From: G963422745 sp963422745
GTDB lineage: Bacteria; Actinomycetota; Acidimicrobiia; Acidimicrobiales; Aldehydirespiratoraceae
Length of the DNA: 64,000 nucleotides
Direction of reading: 5' to 3'
NCBI GenBank assembly: GCA_963422745.1
Contig: OY730477.1
Location: forward strand, 1,302,001-1,366,000
Shown: positions 1-9,592 of the stretch, in pieces
Layout: every line of letters begins with the position of its first letter
How positions within the stretch are numbered: the stretch's first letter is position 1
Program-made: the position numbers and the translations under genes
The notes under the pieces: model-generated
Told to the model about the DNA's origin: nothing
The model's database searches: none
What the model saw: the letters and a program-made list of their open reading frames with translations, nothing else

Positions 1-1287
1 GATGGTTCTGGCCCCAACGACGTACCCGACCACGTTGAACTGCCGACGAAGCTGACCGGTGTTGAGGCGCGCATCGTGATGTTGTTCGGCAATCGCTTCC
101 CCATGATCCGGGCTCACAAGGTCCTAGCTGCCTATTCGTGTCTGGTACCACGACTCGTCACCGGCCGGTTCGATCCGACCATCCACCGCGCAGTGTGGCC
201 GTCAACGGGGAACTACGCCCGTGGAGGAATCGCGATCTCAAGGATCATGGGTTGCCGTGGAGTCGCGGTACTACCCGAGGGCATGAGCAGGGGCCGCTTC
301 GAATGGCTGGAACGGTGGACGCTTGACCCGACAACCGACATCATCCGCACACCCGGCACCGAGTCCAACGTCAAGGAGATCTACGACGCCTGCAATGAAC
401 TGAACCGTGATCCCGAGATTGAGATCATCAACCAGTTCTCGGAGTTCTCCAACCACCTCGGTCACTACTCGGTCACAGGACCCGCCCTTGAGCGAGTATT
501 CGAACACCACGCTGCGCGGCGAGCAAACACACGTCTGGCTGCCTTCGTCTCAGCTTCAGGCTCGGCCGGGACATTGGGAGCGGGTGATTACCTGAAGGAC
601 CGGCACGGGTCACGCATCGTGGCGGTTGAGGCGCTGGAATGTCCGACCCTGCTGGAGAACGGCTTCGGCGATCACAACATCCAAGGCATCGGCGACAAGC
701 ACGTGCCGCTAATCCACAATGTTGGCAACACAGACGACGTCGTAGCGGTGAGCGACCGCTCCACCGATGCTCTTGATGCACTGTTCAACACCCCGGCGGG
801 AAAGACCCACCTCATCAACAGGGTTGGTTGCGATCCCGACTTGGTCAGTTCGCTACGGCATCTGGGTTACTCCTCAATCTGCAACGCTCTGGCCGCGATC
901 AAGGTTGCCAAAGCCCATGGATTCGGCCGCAACGACCTATTGATCACGGTGGCCACCGACGGCAGCGAGCTCTACGACGCCGAGCGGGCCAGCTACCTGC
1001 GATCCCGGCATCCCGACGGATACGACGACGTGGCCGCGGCCACCGACTTCGGTAGGGAACTTGAGGCTGGCGATACCGCAGAGCACCTTGAACTCACCCA
1101 ACGGGAGCGACGCCGGATATTCAACCTTGCGTACTTTACCTGGGTCGAACAACAGGGAACGCTCTTTGATGACTTCTGCGCCCGCGCGCATCAGGAGTTC
1201 TGGACCGGGATGCGCCACTTCGTGAAGGACTGGGACGAGCTGATCATTGAGTTCAACGCTCGCACCGCAACCAGACGTGACGACTGA
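1..1287 (+). CDS. PLP-dependent cysteine synthase/threonine dehydratase-fold enzyme, 5' truncated by window
   Basis: The reading frame is open from base 1, so the real start lies upstream; a GTG at 76 is only the first start codon inside the window. The fold is that of type II PLP enzymes: a probable PLP lysine in MIRAHKVLAAY, the substrate/phosphate loop STGNYARGG, and a glycine-rich loop SASGSAGTLGAGDYL. The downstream gene (1393) is a second member of the same fold with clearer motifs, so the two may act in one pathway or as partners. The substrate is unknown; cysteine-synthase-like, threonine-synthase-like or ammonia-lyase chemistry are all possible. Family is fairly sure, function is not. 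Confidence 0.75.
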   Translation, partial: DGSGPNDVPDHVELPTKLTGVEARIVMLFGNRFPMIRAHKVLAAYSCLVPRLVTGRFDPTIHRAVWPSTGNYARGGIAISRIMGCRGVAVLPEGMSRGRFEWLERWTLDPTTDIIRTPGTESNVKEIYDACNELNRDPEIEIINQFSEFSNHLGHYSVTGPALERVFEHHAARRANTRLAAFVSASGSAGTLGAGDYLKDRHGSRIVAVEALECPTLLENGFGDHNIQGIGDKHVPLIHNVGNTDDVVAVSDRSTDALDALFNTPAGKTHLINRVGCDPDLVSSLRHLGYSSICNALAAIKVAKAHGFGRNDLLITVATDGSELYDAERASYLRSRHPDGYDDVAAATDFGRELEAGDTAEHLELTQRERRRIFNLAYFTWVEQQGTLFDDFCARAHQEFWTGMRHFVKDWDELIIEFNARTATRRDD

Positions 1288-1307
1288 GGCTGTGGCGGCA
1301 AACCGAC

Positions 1308-1351
1308 GATCGGCGATCAGGGTCGCCGCGATCAGGCTCGCCGCGATCAGG
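1308..1351. repeat. 15-bp tandem repeat, about 3 copies
   Basis: Two near-identical units (GTCGCCGCGATCAGG at 1322-1336 and CTCGCCGCGATCAGG at 1337-1351) are preceded by a diverged third (about 1308-1321). The block begins 21 bp after the stop codon of the first PLP enzyme. It is one of eleven such local arrays in the window. Confidence 0.75.
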
Positions 1352-1392
1352 CTCCGTGAGATCTTCATGACCCGAGACCGACCCGAGCCATA

Positions 1393-2655
1393 ATGACCGA
1401 ATCGACCTTTGAGCGATATGTCGACCGACTTGCTGCAGCCCGTTTCGTGGCATTCGGCAACCTCACCCGTGATGACCTGATCAACCACATACGCCGGATC
1501 GACTCCGCCGTGGCGGAAATCCAAGGGCATGGCTTTGAGCCGACCCCGTTTGAATCGCATCCGGAGCTCGCAACCGCTGTGGGTTTGGCCGAAGGAATGC
1601 AGCTGTGGGTCAAGGACGAAACGGAGAACGTGTCGGGAAGCCACAAGGCGCGCCATCTGTTCACCGCTGCGCTTGAGGAGTCGATCAATCCGTCCGGAGA
1701 TGGTCCCTTGGCTATCGCTAGCTGCGGTAACGCGGCTCTGGGAGCGGCGATCATCGCTGCGGCGGTTAGCCGTGAGCTTGAGGTGTACGTCCCGCAATGG
1801 GCGAACGATGCCGTCGTTGCCGAGATCGAGTCGCTCGGTGCGAGGGTGCTTCGTATTGACCGCCACCCCGACGTGCCGGGTGATCCAGCTCATCATGCCA
1901 TGGTTTGCGCGATTGACGCAGGTGCGACGCCGTTTTCGTGTCAGGGCACTGAAACCCCAGCCGCTATCGATGGTGGGCGCACTATCGCCTATGAGATGAT
2001 CGATCGTCTGCTCGCCGATGACGACCTCGCTCGCATTGATCGGCTGTTTGTGCAGGTAGGTGGCGGCGCGCTGGGAACTGCTTTGGTAACCGGCCTGGCC
2101 GGACTGGAAAACCTTGCGACCACCCCGGTCGTGCATGTTGTGCAACCGGTCGGGAACCATCCACTGGCCGTGGCCTGGGACACCCTTGCCCGTGAACTTC
2201 TCCAGCTGTGTCCGGATCCGCAGGGTTGGGGCATTGATAACTTGTCCCGGTCGGATTCGGCGAGCGAAATAGGTGCCCGCGGCAGCGATTTCGGTCGCGA
2301 GATAACACGACGACTTAGGAATTCACCACAGCACTACATGCGGCCCTGGCCCACAGAGCCCCAATCAGTGGCTACAGGCATCCTCGACGACGTCACCTAC
2401 GACTGGGTAGATCTCATGGAGGCGATGCTCTGCACCGGCGGGCATCCGATTGTGTGTCCCGAAGATGACCTGCGACGTGCTCATGGCTTGGCGCGTCGCC
2501 ATTCCGAGATTGCGGTTTGCCCAACCGGGTCTGCTGGCTTGGCGGGTTTGCTAACGCTTCTGCGAGAGGCACCCGATGCGATCGCTCAAGGCGAGCGGGT
2601 GGCGGTGCTGTTCACCGGTCATCAACGCGCTGGCGATCCCGATTCTCTGGCCTGA
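1393..2655 (+). CDS. PLP-dependent threonine synthase/ammonia-lyase-like enzyme
   Basis: This 420-residue type II PLP enzyme has a Schiff-base lysine motif ENVSGSHKARH near residue 80, the asparagine loop ASCGNAALGA, and the glycine loop VQVGGGALGTALVTGL near residue 220. It follows another PLP enzyme by 105 bp, a gap that holds a 15-bp tandem repeat. The ATG start gives a complete N-terminal domain. Family members include threonine synthase, serine/threonine dehydratase and diaminopropionate ammonia-lyase; I cannot choose among them from motifs alone. No regulatory domain such as ACT is visible at the C-terminus. Confidence 0.75.
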   Translation: MTESTFERYVDRLAAARFVAFGNLTRDDLINHIRRIDSAVAEIQGHGFEPTPFESHPELATAVGLAEGMQLWVKDETENVSGSHKARHLFTAALEESINPSGDGPLAIASCGNAALGAAIIAAAVSRELEVYVPQWANDAVVAEIESLGARVLRIDRHPDVPGDPAHHAMVCAIDAGATPFSCQGTETPAAIDGGRTIAYEMIDRLLADDDLARIDRLFVQVGGGALGTALVTGLAGLENLATTPVVHVVQPVGNHPLAVAWDTLARELLQLCPDPQGWGIDNLSRSDSASEIGARGSDFGREITRRLRNSPQHYMRPWPTEPQSVATGILDDVTYDWVDLMEAMLCTGGHPIVCPEDDLRRAHGLARRHSEIAVCPTGSAGLAGLLTLLREAPDAIAQGERVAVLFTGHQRAGDPDSLA

Positions 2656-2800
2656 TCTGCATAATCGGGTTCCGAAGTGGTTCCAGGCCTCCGCAACAGA
2701 CCAGGAGACGTTGAGTAGCCATGAGACGTTGCGTGCATCATCTGTGACTTCGCGTCACCAACTCGGTCACTCGTGACCTCGGAGATAGGATCGCCCGTCA

Positions 2801-3964
2801 ATGTGGTTGCCCATTGCCGTTGCCATCGCAGTCGTTGCATTGATCGTGGTCGTTGCACTGATCGTGGTGTTGCGACCCAGCCAAGGGACCGAACCAACCA
2901 TCGACCCTTTGGCGCGAACCGCTACATCGGATACGCCAGCGACCCAGACCCTCTCGGGAGCCGAGACCGAGGCACCAGTTGATCGCGCCGCGGAACCCGA
3001 AACTACGAAACCCGACATCGCGCAACACCCGGAGGCTGCGGAGACCCCTACCGCCCCAAATGTTCGTGATCGCCTGGCCATCGCCCGCTCCTCGCTTGCT
3101 GGCTTGTTGGGCGGCATCTTCGCGGGCCGCATCGACAGCGCCACTTGGGACGAACTTGAGGCTGCGCTGATCCGTGCAGACATCGGCGTTGCCACCTCAA
3201 CTGAGATGATTGAAGCGGTCAAGGCAGCAGCTGCAACCGAAGACATCACGGACTCGGCTCGGCTCCTGGAATTTCTCAAGGTTGAGCTCCTCGCCCGACT
3301 CACAGGCCACGACCGTTCGCTTTGTGTTGACACTGCCGCTGTTGGCGGCGATCCCGGACCCGCGGTATGGCTATTTGTTGGTGTCAACGGGGTCGGCAAG
3401 ACCACCACGATCGGTAAGCTCGCTGCGCGCGAATCCTCAAATGGCAGATCCCTCGTGCTCGCCGCTGCGGACACGTTTCGTGCCGCTGCAGTCGAACAGT
3501 TGGCGATGTGGGCGAGCCGAAGCAACGCAGACATGGTCCGCGGATCCGAAGGCGCTGATCCCTCCTCGGTAGTATTCGGTGCGGTCGAAAGGGCGCACGC
3601 CCGCGGAGCGGATCTGGTACTGGCCGACACCGCCGGGCGCCTCCAGACCAAGACCAACCTCATGGAAGAGCTGCGCAAGATACGCAGGGTGGCCGACAAA
3701 GGAGCTGGCACCGTCACCGAGACGCTACTGGTGCTGGATGCCACAACCGGCCAGAACGGCCTGAGCCAGGCTCGCCTATTCGCCGAAGCGGTGGACGTAA
3801 CAGGCGTGGTGTTGACCAAGCTCGACGGCTCCGCCAAGGGAGGCATCGTCGTGGCTATCCATTCTGAACTTGGTGTTCCGGTCAAGTTGGTGGGCTTAGG
3901 CGAGGGGGTCGGTGACCTCGTGGAGTTCGACGAGCACGAGTTCGTGAAAGCCCTGTTCGAATAG
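2801..3964 (+). CDS. ftsY: Signal recognition particle receptor FtsY
   Basis: FtsY docks ribosome-SRP complexes at the membrane and, with Ffh (5004), delivers nascent membrane proteins to the translocon. The 387 residues start with one membrane helix (about residues 2-25), then a short acidic/proline-rich linker, then the helical N domain and the SRP-type GTPase G domain. Motifs seen are GVNGVGKTTTIGKLA (P-loop), DTFRAAAVEQL, DTAGRLQTKTNLMEEL and TKLDGSAKGG, ending in the family-typical GLGEGVGDLVEFD. The ATG at 2801 puts the hydrophobic anchor at the very N-terminus, a common actinobacterial arrangement. Confidence 0.96.
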   Translation: MWLPIAVAIAVVALIVVVALIVVLRPSQGTEPTIDPLARTATSDTPATQTLSGAETEAPVDRAAEPETTKPDIAQHPEAAETPTAPNVRDRLAIARSSLAGLLGGIFAGRIDSATWDELEAALIRADIGVATSTEMIEAVKAAAATEDITDSARLLEFLKVELLARLTGHDRSLCVDTAAVGGDPGPAVWLFVGVNGVGKTTTIGKLAARESSNGRSLVLAAADTFRAAAVEQLAMWASRSNADMVRGSEGADPSSVVFGAVERAHARGADLVLADTAGRLQTKTNLMEELRKIRRVADKGAGTVTETLLVLDATTGQNGLSQARLFAEAVDVTGVVLTKLDGSAKGGIVVAIHSELGVPVKLVGLGEGVGDLVEFDEHEFVKALFE

Positions 3965-4098
3965 GGTTCCGCGGATGGCATGGGTTGATCCATGAAACCG
4001 ATCGATTGCTAAGGGCCAACACAGTCGTCGGTACCATGGATCCGCAGAGATTCAGAAGATCCACAGAGACTCGGGTGACAGGAATTCGAGCTTTGGAA

Positions 4099-4569
4099 TC
4101 AACCGCCAACGCGATCGTGTCCACATGCCTGTAGCGCAGCGTCAAGGGCCTCCACAGCGGCACTGACCCGGGGTTGATCGGTTTGCGCCTGAGCGCGGGA
4201 CAAGGCAGCGTCCAGCGAAGTGTTGTCAACTAGAGCCAGCCTCGTGAGCAGAGCCAAATCAAGTAGGCGCGCCATCTTGATTCCGAGTTCGGTGGGCGCG
4301 ACCGTGCGTGCCTCCTCAAGAGCGATCTGCAGATTCTCCACATCGCCGCGGTTATCACCCTCAGCGGACCCGTCGAGGATTCCACCCCACGTTGACACCG
4401 GTGCGAGCAACGAACACCAGGCGATTTCGTCGACCGTGGGTTCGGCCGAAGCCCCGGGAGCGGGTTCGTTGTCCAAAGATCCGGTGTTGTTTGAGACCGC
4501 GACGGCAGCGGCTCCGAACCCAACAATCAGGACCGCGATCACAATCCATTGACGCGGTGAGAAGTCCAT
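4099..4569 (-). CDS. Small membrane-anchored protein of unknown function
   Basis: About 156 residues. One membrane helix lies near the N-terminus (residues about 8-25, WIVIAVLIVGFGAAAVAV), followed by a Pro/Ala/Glu-rich linker and a helical exported domain with two cysteines. A longer frame begins at 4605, but a TACCTT box ends 7 nt upstream of the ATG at 4569, matching the leaderless spacing seen across this window, so I use 4569. It lies between ftsY and ffh on the opposite strand and converges on ftsY. I do not recognise the family. Confidence 0.6.
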   Translation of the reverse strand: MDFSPRQWIVIAVLIVGFGAAAVAVSNNTGSLDNEPAPGASAEPTVDEIAWCSLLAPVSTWGGILDGSAEGDNRGDVENLQIALEEARTVAPTELGIKMARLLDLALLTRLALVDNTSLDAALSRAQAQTDQPRVSAAVEALDAALQACGHDRVGG

Positions 4570-4576
4570 CGCCGTG

Positions 4577-4582
4577 AAGGTA
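4577..4582 (-). promoter_or_regulatory. -10 box of the 4099-4569 gene (leaderless)
   Basis: TACCTT on the minus strand, 7 nt before the ATG. No Shine-Dalgarno is present. No good -35 was recognised. Confidence 0.4.
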
Positions 4583-4640
4583 GTCGGTGCTCGGCTCCAC
4601 GCCATCGTGAGGCGTTCGCTCCTGTAGGCGCTTCGCGTGT

Positions 4641-4972
4641 GGTTCGGTGCGTGCTCGCTTGCGGAATTCGGTTGACTCCCGAGTCCATCGCCATCGTGAG
4701 GCGTTCGTTTGGTGCCTGCTCGCCTGCGGAATTCCTTGATCGGTTTGGTGCCTGCTCAGGTGGGTGGTTCGTGGTTGTTGATTGTCCACATTGGTTGGAA
4801 TCTTGGTTTGGTGCCTGCTCAGCTGGGTGGATTGTGGTTGCTGACCGTTCAGATCGGTCGGGTGCAACTCGGTTCGGTGTTTGCTCAGCCGCGAGGCCGC
4901 CACGAGTTGCTCCAGGATCTCGGTCGTGTGCAAACCGGTTTGGTGCCTGCACAGCTGGGTGGATCGTGGTTG
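4641..4972. repeat. Degenerate ~65-bp interspersed repeat array between divergent genes (array A)
   Basis: Six copies of a roughly 36-bp core begin near 4641, 4706, 4742, 4805, 4871 and 4937 (steps 65, 36, 63, 66, 66). The core starts GGTTTGGTGCCTGCTCAGCT and ends GGATCGTGGTTG; copies 3, 4 and 6 are best, copy 5 is strongly diverged. Intervening segments are 27-30 bp. Two segments share similar 3' ends (near 4856 and 4921), so the whole unit was tandemly duplicated rather than assembled from independent spacers. A separate 18-bp duplication (4601 and 4690) lies at the left edge. This is the only array at the 5' side of genes, between the starts of 4569(-) and ffh(+). No gene is supported in 4583-4990. 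Confidence 0.8.
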
Positions 4973-4990
4973 CAGCGATGCAAACGCCGT

Positions 4991-4996
4991 TAGCCT
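4991..4996 (+). promoter_or_regulatory. -10 box of ffh (leaderless)
   Basis: TAGCCT ends 7 nt before the ATG at 5004, immediately after the last repeat of array A. There is no Shine-Dalgarno. This fixes the ffh start at 5004 rather than at any upstream in-frame codon. Confidence 0.45.
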
Positions 4997-5003
4997 GTTG
5001 GTG

Positions 5004-6506
<1,503 letters not shown>

Positions 6507-6642
6507 AGATACAGACCCTTTGTCGTCGTTGAGAGTGGCCGCGGGGTTGGATACCGGCTCTGCGTCGGGTTGAATAAGCCCCCGCCGCAGCCCCGATTAG
6601 GGTTCGTTGGGCGAACTGCATCTGGAACAAGGACATCAACAA

Positions 6643-6966
6643 ATGGCCGTCAAGCTTCGCCTTGTGCGAATGGGAAAAAAGAAGCAGCCCACGTATCGGG
6701 TTGTTGCAGCGGATGCACGTTCTCCCCGTGACGGCCGCTTCATTGAAATAATCGGCACCTACGAACCTCGCCAAGATCCGTCGCTGATACGTATCGACAA
6801 TGAACGGGCCCTTCACTGGCTCCGTCACGGAGCGCAACCCACCGAACGGGTAGAGAAGCTGCTGAAGCTTTCCGGTGCTTGGGCTCAGCGCAAGGCCCCC
6901 TCTGGTGCTGACGGCGCGAGCGGAAGCGTGCAACCCGAAGCGGTTGGCAAGGAGGTTGAAGCGTGA
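6643..6966 (+). CDS. rpsP: 30S ribosomal protein S16
   Basis: A component of the small subunit body. The start MAVKLRLVRMGKKKQPTYRVV and the segment GRFIEIIGTYEPRQ are typical of S16. The 107 residues include a C-terminal Ala/Gly-rich extension of about 25 residues beyond the core. An AAGGA ribosome site about 10 nt upstream of the ATG at 6643 favours this start over the in-frame codon at 6607. It is first in the rpsP-khpA-rimM-trmD cluster; the GTG of khpA overlaps its stop codon. Confidence 0.95.
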   Translation: MAVKLRLVRMGKKKQPTYRVVAADARSPRDGRFIEIIGTYEPRQDPSLIRIDNERALHWLRHGAQPTERVEKLLKLSGAWAQRKAPSGADGASGSVQPEAVGKEVEA

Positions 6967-7211
6967 GTGCCGATGCCGCCGTTGCGGTGTGCGAATACGT
7001 CGTGAAGCAGATCGTCGACAAACCCGACGCTGTGTCTGTGTCAACAAGCGACAACAACGGGGCATTGAGAATCGATGTCACCGTGGCCGATGGCGATATG
7101 GGTCGGGTGATCGGCCGACGGGGACGAATCGCTGGGGCGATACGCACCGTCGTGCGTGCCGCTGGGATCGATGACAATGTATCCGCTATTGAGGTTGAGT
7201 TCATCGACTGA
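6963..7211 (+). CDS. khpA: KH-domain RNA-binding protein KhpA
   Basis: A small 82-residue single KH-domain protein; the RNA-binding loop is GRVIGRRGRIAGAIRTVV. The family (formerly YlqC/UPF0109) binds small RNAs and mRNAs with KhpB in Gram-positives. Its GTG start overlaps the rpsP stop (GTGA), implying translational coupling. Its place between rpsP and rimM is the conserved one. Confidence 0.92.
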   Translation: MSADAAVAVCEYVVKQIVDKPDAVSVSTSDNNGALRIDVTVADGDMGRVIGRRGRIAGAIRTVVRAAGIDDNVSAIEVEFID

Positions 7212-7250
7212 GCTGTGGTGTAGTCGATTCCTTGCGATACCGGCAATCCG

Positions 7251-7868
7251 GTGCTTGAGATTGGCCGCATCGCCCGCGCGCATGGTGTCGATGGGGAAGT
7301 GGGCGTCAAGCTCATAACCAATCGCACCGAACGGCTCGCCCCTGGCTCGGTGCTGTCCACTCAGTTCGGTGAACTCACGGTTGTTTCGGCGCGTCCCCAA
7401 AACGATTCCTGGCTAGTTCAGTTCGCGGAGATCCCAAACCGCCTCCGAGCTGAGGAGATGAGGGGAGTCGTGTTGTCGGCGGAGCCGATCCATGATCCCG
7501 ATGAGCTATGGGTTCATCACCTCGTTGGGTCGGCGGTTGTGGACCAAGACAACGTCCAGCAGGGACGGGTTACCAAGGTGATCGATAACCCTGCGTCGGA
7601 TCTTCTGGAACTGGATTCGGGCGCTTTGGTACCTGTGCGATTCGTGGTGTCAAATGTGCCGGGTGTGAGCATTGAGGTGAACGTGCCGTCCGGCCTCTTC
7701 GACCTCAACACTTCGGTTGCCAGAGGGTCAGTCGATGTCAAGGTCGACAGACAAGATATTGATGCAGCCAGGTCCTTTTCTGGTGAGACCTCCGCAGAAT
7801 CAACCACCGCCCGCGGCGATGATGACCAGGAGTTCGACAAGCAGAGGCTTAGCGGCCACGACCCATGA
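7251..7868 (+). CDS. rimM: Ribosome maturation factor RimM
   Basis: RimM assists assembly of the 30S head through S19. The 205 residues begin with LEIGRIARAHGVDGEVGVKLITNR, the RimM N-terminal barrel, followed by a PRC-barrel-like half with LWVHHLVGSAVVDQDN and ASDLLELDSGALVPVRFV. The C-terminal 45 residues are an acidic, poorly conserved tail. The start is GTG. The stop overlaps the trmD ATG (ATGA). Confidence 0.93.
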   Translation: MLEIGRIARAHGVDGEVGVKLITNRTERLAPGSVLSTQFGELTVVSARPQNDSWLVQFAEIPNRLRAEEMRGVVLSAEPIHDPDELWVHHLVGSAVVDQDNVQQGRVTKVIDNPASDLLELDSGALVPVRFVVSNVPGVSIEVNVPSGLFDLNTSVARGSVDVKVDRQDIDAARSFSGETSAESTTARGDDDQEFDKQRLSGHDP

Positions 7869-8584
7869 GAATCGACGTCTTCACGATCTTCCCATCAAGT
7901 GTCGACACCATGACCCGCGAATCGGTTATCGGACGAGGTCGCGAGGCAGGCTTGCTTGATTTGCGCGTGCACAACCTGCGTCTCGGTGCTGTCGACACTC
8001 ACCGCAGCGTCGACGACTCCCCCTATGGGGGAGGGGCCGGGATGTTGATGCAGCCCGAACCGTTGTTCGCGGCGGTCGAGGCCGTGAACCCGCCTCGGCC
8101 ACTGTACTACCTGTCTCCGTCGGGTCTCCGTTTCGACCAGTCGATGGCACGGGAACTGGCTGGAGGTGATGGTTTCTCGCTGTTGTGCGGACGATACGAA
8201 GGTGTTGACCAGCGGGTACGAGACCATCTCGTCGACGATGAGATCTCCGTTGGCGATTATGTGCTCACAGGAGGCGAGATAGCCGCGCTCGTCGTGATTG
8301 AGGTGGTCGGTCGGCTTGTACCGGGCGTGTTGGGCAACGCTGTGTCCGTCGACGAGGAATCGTTCTCCGACGGGCTGCTTGAGTATCCGCAGTACACCCG
8401 TCCCGCCAAATTCCGGGGATGGGAGGTGCCCGAGATCCTACGTAGTGGTGACCACGGGGCGGTTGCTCGCTGGAGGCGAGCCCAGGCCTTGGCGCGAACC
8501 CTGCGTCTACGTCCCGACCTGATCAAGGCGCGGGGAGGATTGAACGACGCCGACCGGGCGGTGCTTGATGAATTCGGGCTGTGA
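7865..8584 (+). CDS. trmD: tRNA (guanine37-N1)-methyltransferase TrmD
   Basis: TrmD methylates G37 next to the anticodon using S-adenosylmethionine, preventing frameshifting. The 239-residue SPOUT-fold enzyme shows MRIDVFTIFP, DDSPYGGGAGMLMQPEP, the knot segment LLCGRYEGVDQRV, and ISVGDYVLTGGEIAALV. The C-terminal YPQYTRPAKFRGWEVPEILRSGDH is diagnostic. It is translationally coupled to rimM by a 4-bp overlap. Confidence 0.97.
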   Translation: MRIDVFTIFPSSVDTMTRESVIGRGREAGLLDLRVHNLRLGAVDTHRSVDDSPYGGGAGMLMQPEPLFAAVEAVNPPRPLYYLSPSGLRFDQSMARELAGGDGFSLLCGRYEGVDQRVRDHLVDDEISVGDYVLTGGEIAALVVIEVVGRLVPGVLGNAVSVDEESFSDGLLEYPQYTRPAKFRGWEVPEILRSGDHGAVARWRRAQALARTLRLRPDLIKARGGLNDADRAVLDEFGL

Positions 8585-8621
8585 ATAACCGGACATGACC
8601 CCTTTGCAAGACGGTCGAGGG

Positions 8622-8649
8622 TTGAGTAGCCACCGCGGTGCCGTAGACT
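8622..8649 (+). promoter_or_regulatory. Probable promoter of rplS
   Basis: TTGAGT (8622-8627) and TAGACT (8644-8649) are separated by 16 nt. Transcription would start near 8656 and give a leader of about 60 nt that can form a short CCGGC/GCCGG hairpin before rplS. Confidence 0.45.
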
Positions 8650-8714
8650 TGGTTGTTCGGGCCGGCACCCGGACACGCCGGACTCATAGTTCATGCCTGT
8701 CTGGAGCGCCAGCG

Positions 8715-9062
8715 ATGCAACCTACTGACTTCGTCGACAAACTCAGCCTTCGTGACGACATCCCGGATTTTGCGCCCGGCGATACCCTGAGAGTCCACGT
8801 TAAGGTCGTTGAAGGCAATCGGCGCCGCACCCAGGTATTTGAAGGTGTGGTCATACGCCGTCAGGGCTCCGGAGTACGTGAGACCTTCACCGTTCGCAAG
8901 CTCAGCTTTGGTGTGGGGGTGGAGCGTACGTTTCCGGTGCATACGCCAGTTGTTGACCGGATTGAGGTGGGTGCGCGTGGTGATGTGCGTCGGGCCAAGT
9001 TGTATTACCTAAGGGATCGGATCGGTAAGGCTGCCAAGGTGCGCACTAAGCGTTTTGGTTGA
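8715..9062 (+). CDS. rplS: 50S ribosomal protein L19
   Basis: L19 sits at the 30S-50S interface. The 115 residues carry DIPDFAPGDTLRVHVKVVEG, RTQVFEGVVIRRQGSG and RETFTVRKLSFGVGVERTFP, and end in RRAKLYYLRDRIGKAAKVR, all family hallmarks. The start is the ATG at 8715; upstream in-frame sequence is leader. The usual neighbours lepB and rnhB are absent here: the gene is followed by short tandem repeats and a 44-bp duplicate of its own coding sequence. Confidence 0.96.
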   Translation: MQPTDFVDKLSLRDDIPDFAPGDTLRVHVKVVEGNRRRTQVFEGVVIRRQGSGVRETFTVRKLSFGVGVERTFPVHTPVVDRIEVGARGDVRRAKLYYLRDRIGKAAKVRTKRFG

Positions 9063-9066
9063 TTCT

Positions 9067-9154
9067 GTTGAGTGTTTGCGGGTGGGTTGAGTGTTTGTGG
9101 GTGGGTGCGCGTTGACCGGATTGAGGTGGGTGCGCGTGGTGATGTGCGTCGGGC
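9067..9154. repeat. 19-bp x2 tandem repeat plus 44-bp duplicate of the rplS 3' region
   Basis: Units of 19 bp at 9067-9085 and 9086-9104 (GTTGAGTGTTTGCGGGTGG, one difference) start 5 bp after the rplS stop. Then 9111-9154 repeats bases 8953-8996 of rplS without a mismatch. The offset of 158 bp is not a multiple of 3. The rest of 9155-9214 is AT-richer promoter sequence before yraN. Confidence 0.85.
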
Positions 9155-9214
9155 GCGAGGCTGTGTAGAGCTACGGGATCATCGCTATTCTTGTATTGAA
9201 CATAATGAAACATC

Positions 9215-9580
9215 ATGAATCACACATACAGTTCACCTATGGATCGATCACGAGTGGCACTCGGGCGTTGGGGTGAAGAGCTAGTCGCTCGTCACTACAC
9301 CTCTAACGGCTATCAATTGCTTGATCAGAACTGGCAGGTGCGTGGCGGCGAACTCGACTTGGTGTTCGAAGGCGATGGTGTCATCGTCTTCTGTGAGGTC
9401 AAGACCAGGTCGTCGGCCGGGTTCGGTGCCGCTGTGGAGGCTATCGGTTACCGCAAACAGGGTTTTCTACGACGAACGGCGATTGCTTGGCTCCGAGAGC
9501 ACGACCGCTCGGGAGAACTGCGGTTCGACGTTGCAACCGTCACAGCCGGACGAATCCAAGTGGTTGAGGCCGCATTTTGA
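9215..9580 (+). CDS. YraN-family (UPF0102) nuclease-fold protein
   Basis: 121 residues with the restriction-endonuclease-like core: G-RWGEELVARHY, a GGELDLVFEGD motif carrying the catalytic Asp, and VIVFCEVKTRS carrying the Glu-x-Lys. The family lies near rplS, yifB and dprA in many genomes; its exact role, probably in DNA processing or recombination, is not settled. A CATAAT box lies 8 nt before the ATG at 9215; an in-frame ATG at 9239 is the alternative start. Confidence 0.88.
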   Translation: MNHTYSSPMDRSRVALGRWGEELVARHYTSNGYQLLDQNWQVRGGELDLVFEGDGVIVFCEVKTRSSAGFGAAVEAIGYRKQGFLRRTAIAWLREHDRSGELRFDVATVTAGRIQVVEAAF

Positions 9581-9592
9581 GCAGCCCTGACT

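Noticed and set aside
937..2160. 407-codon open frame on the minus strand over the PLP enzymes
   Set aside because: It is antisense to two genes with clear motifs; its product is low in recognisable structure.
2767..3993. 408-codon open frame antisense to ftsY
   Set aside because: A Ser/Ala/Pro-rich shadow typical of GC-rich coding DNA; ftsY motifs are on the other strand.
4641..4972. CRISPR array near ffh
   Set aside because: Core copies diverge strongly, spacing is irregular (36 to 66 bp), the intervening segments at 4841 and 4907 share similar 3' ends, and no cas gene is present; tandem duplication explains it better.
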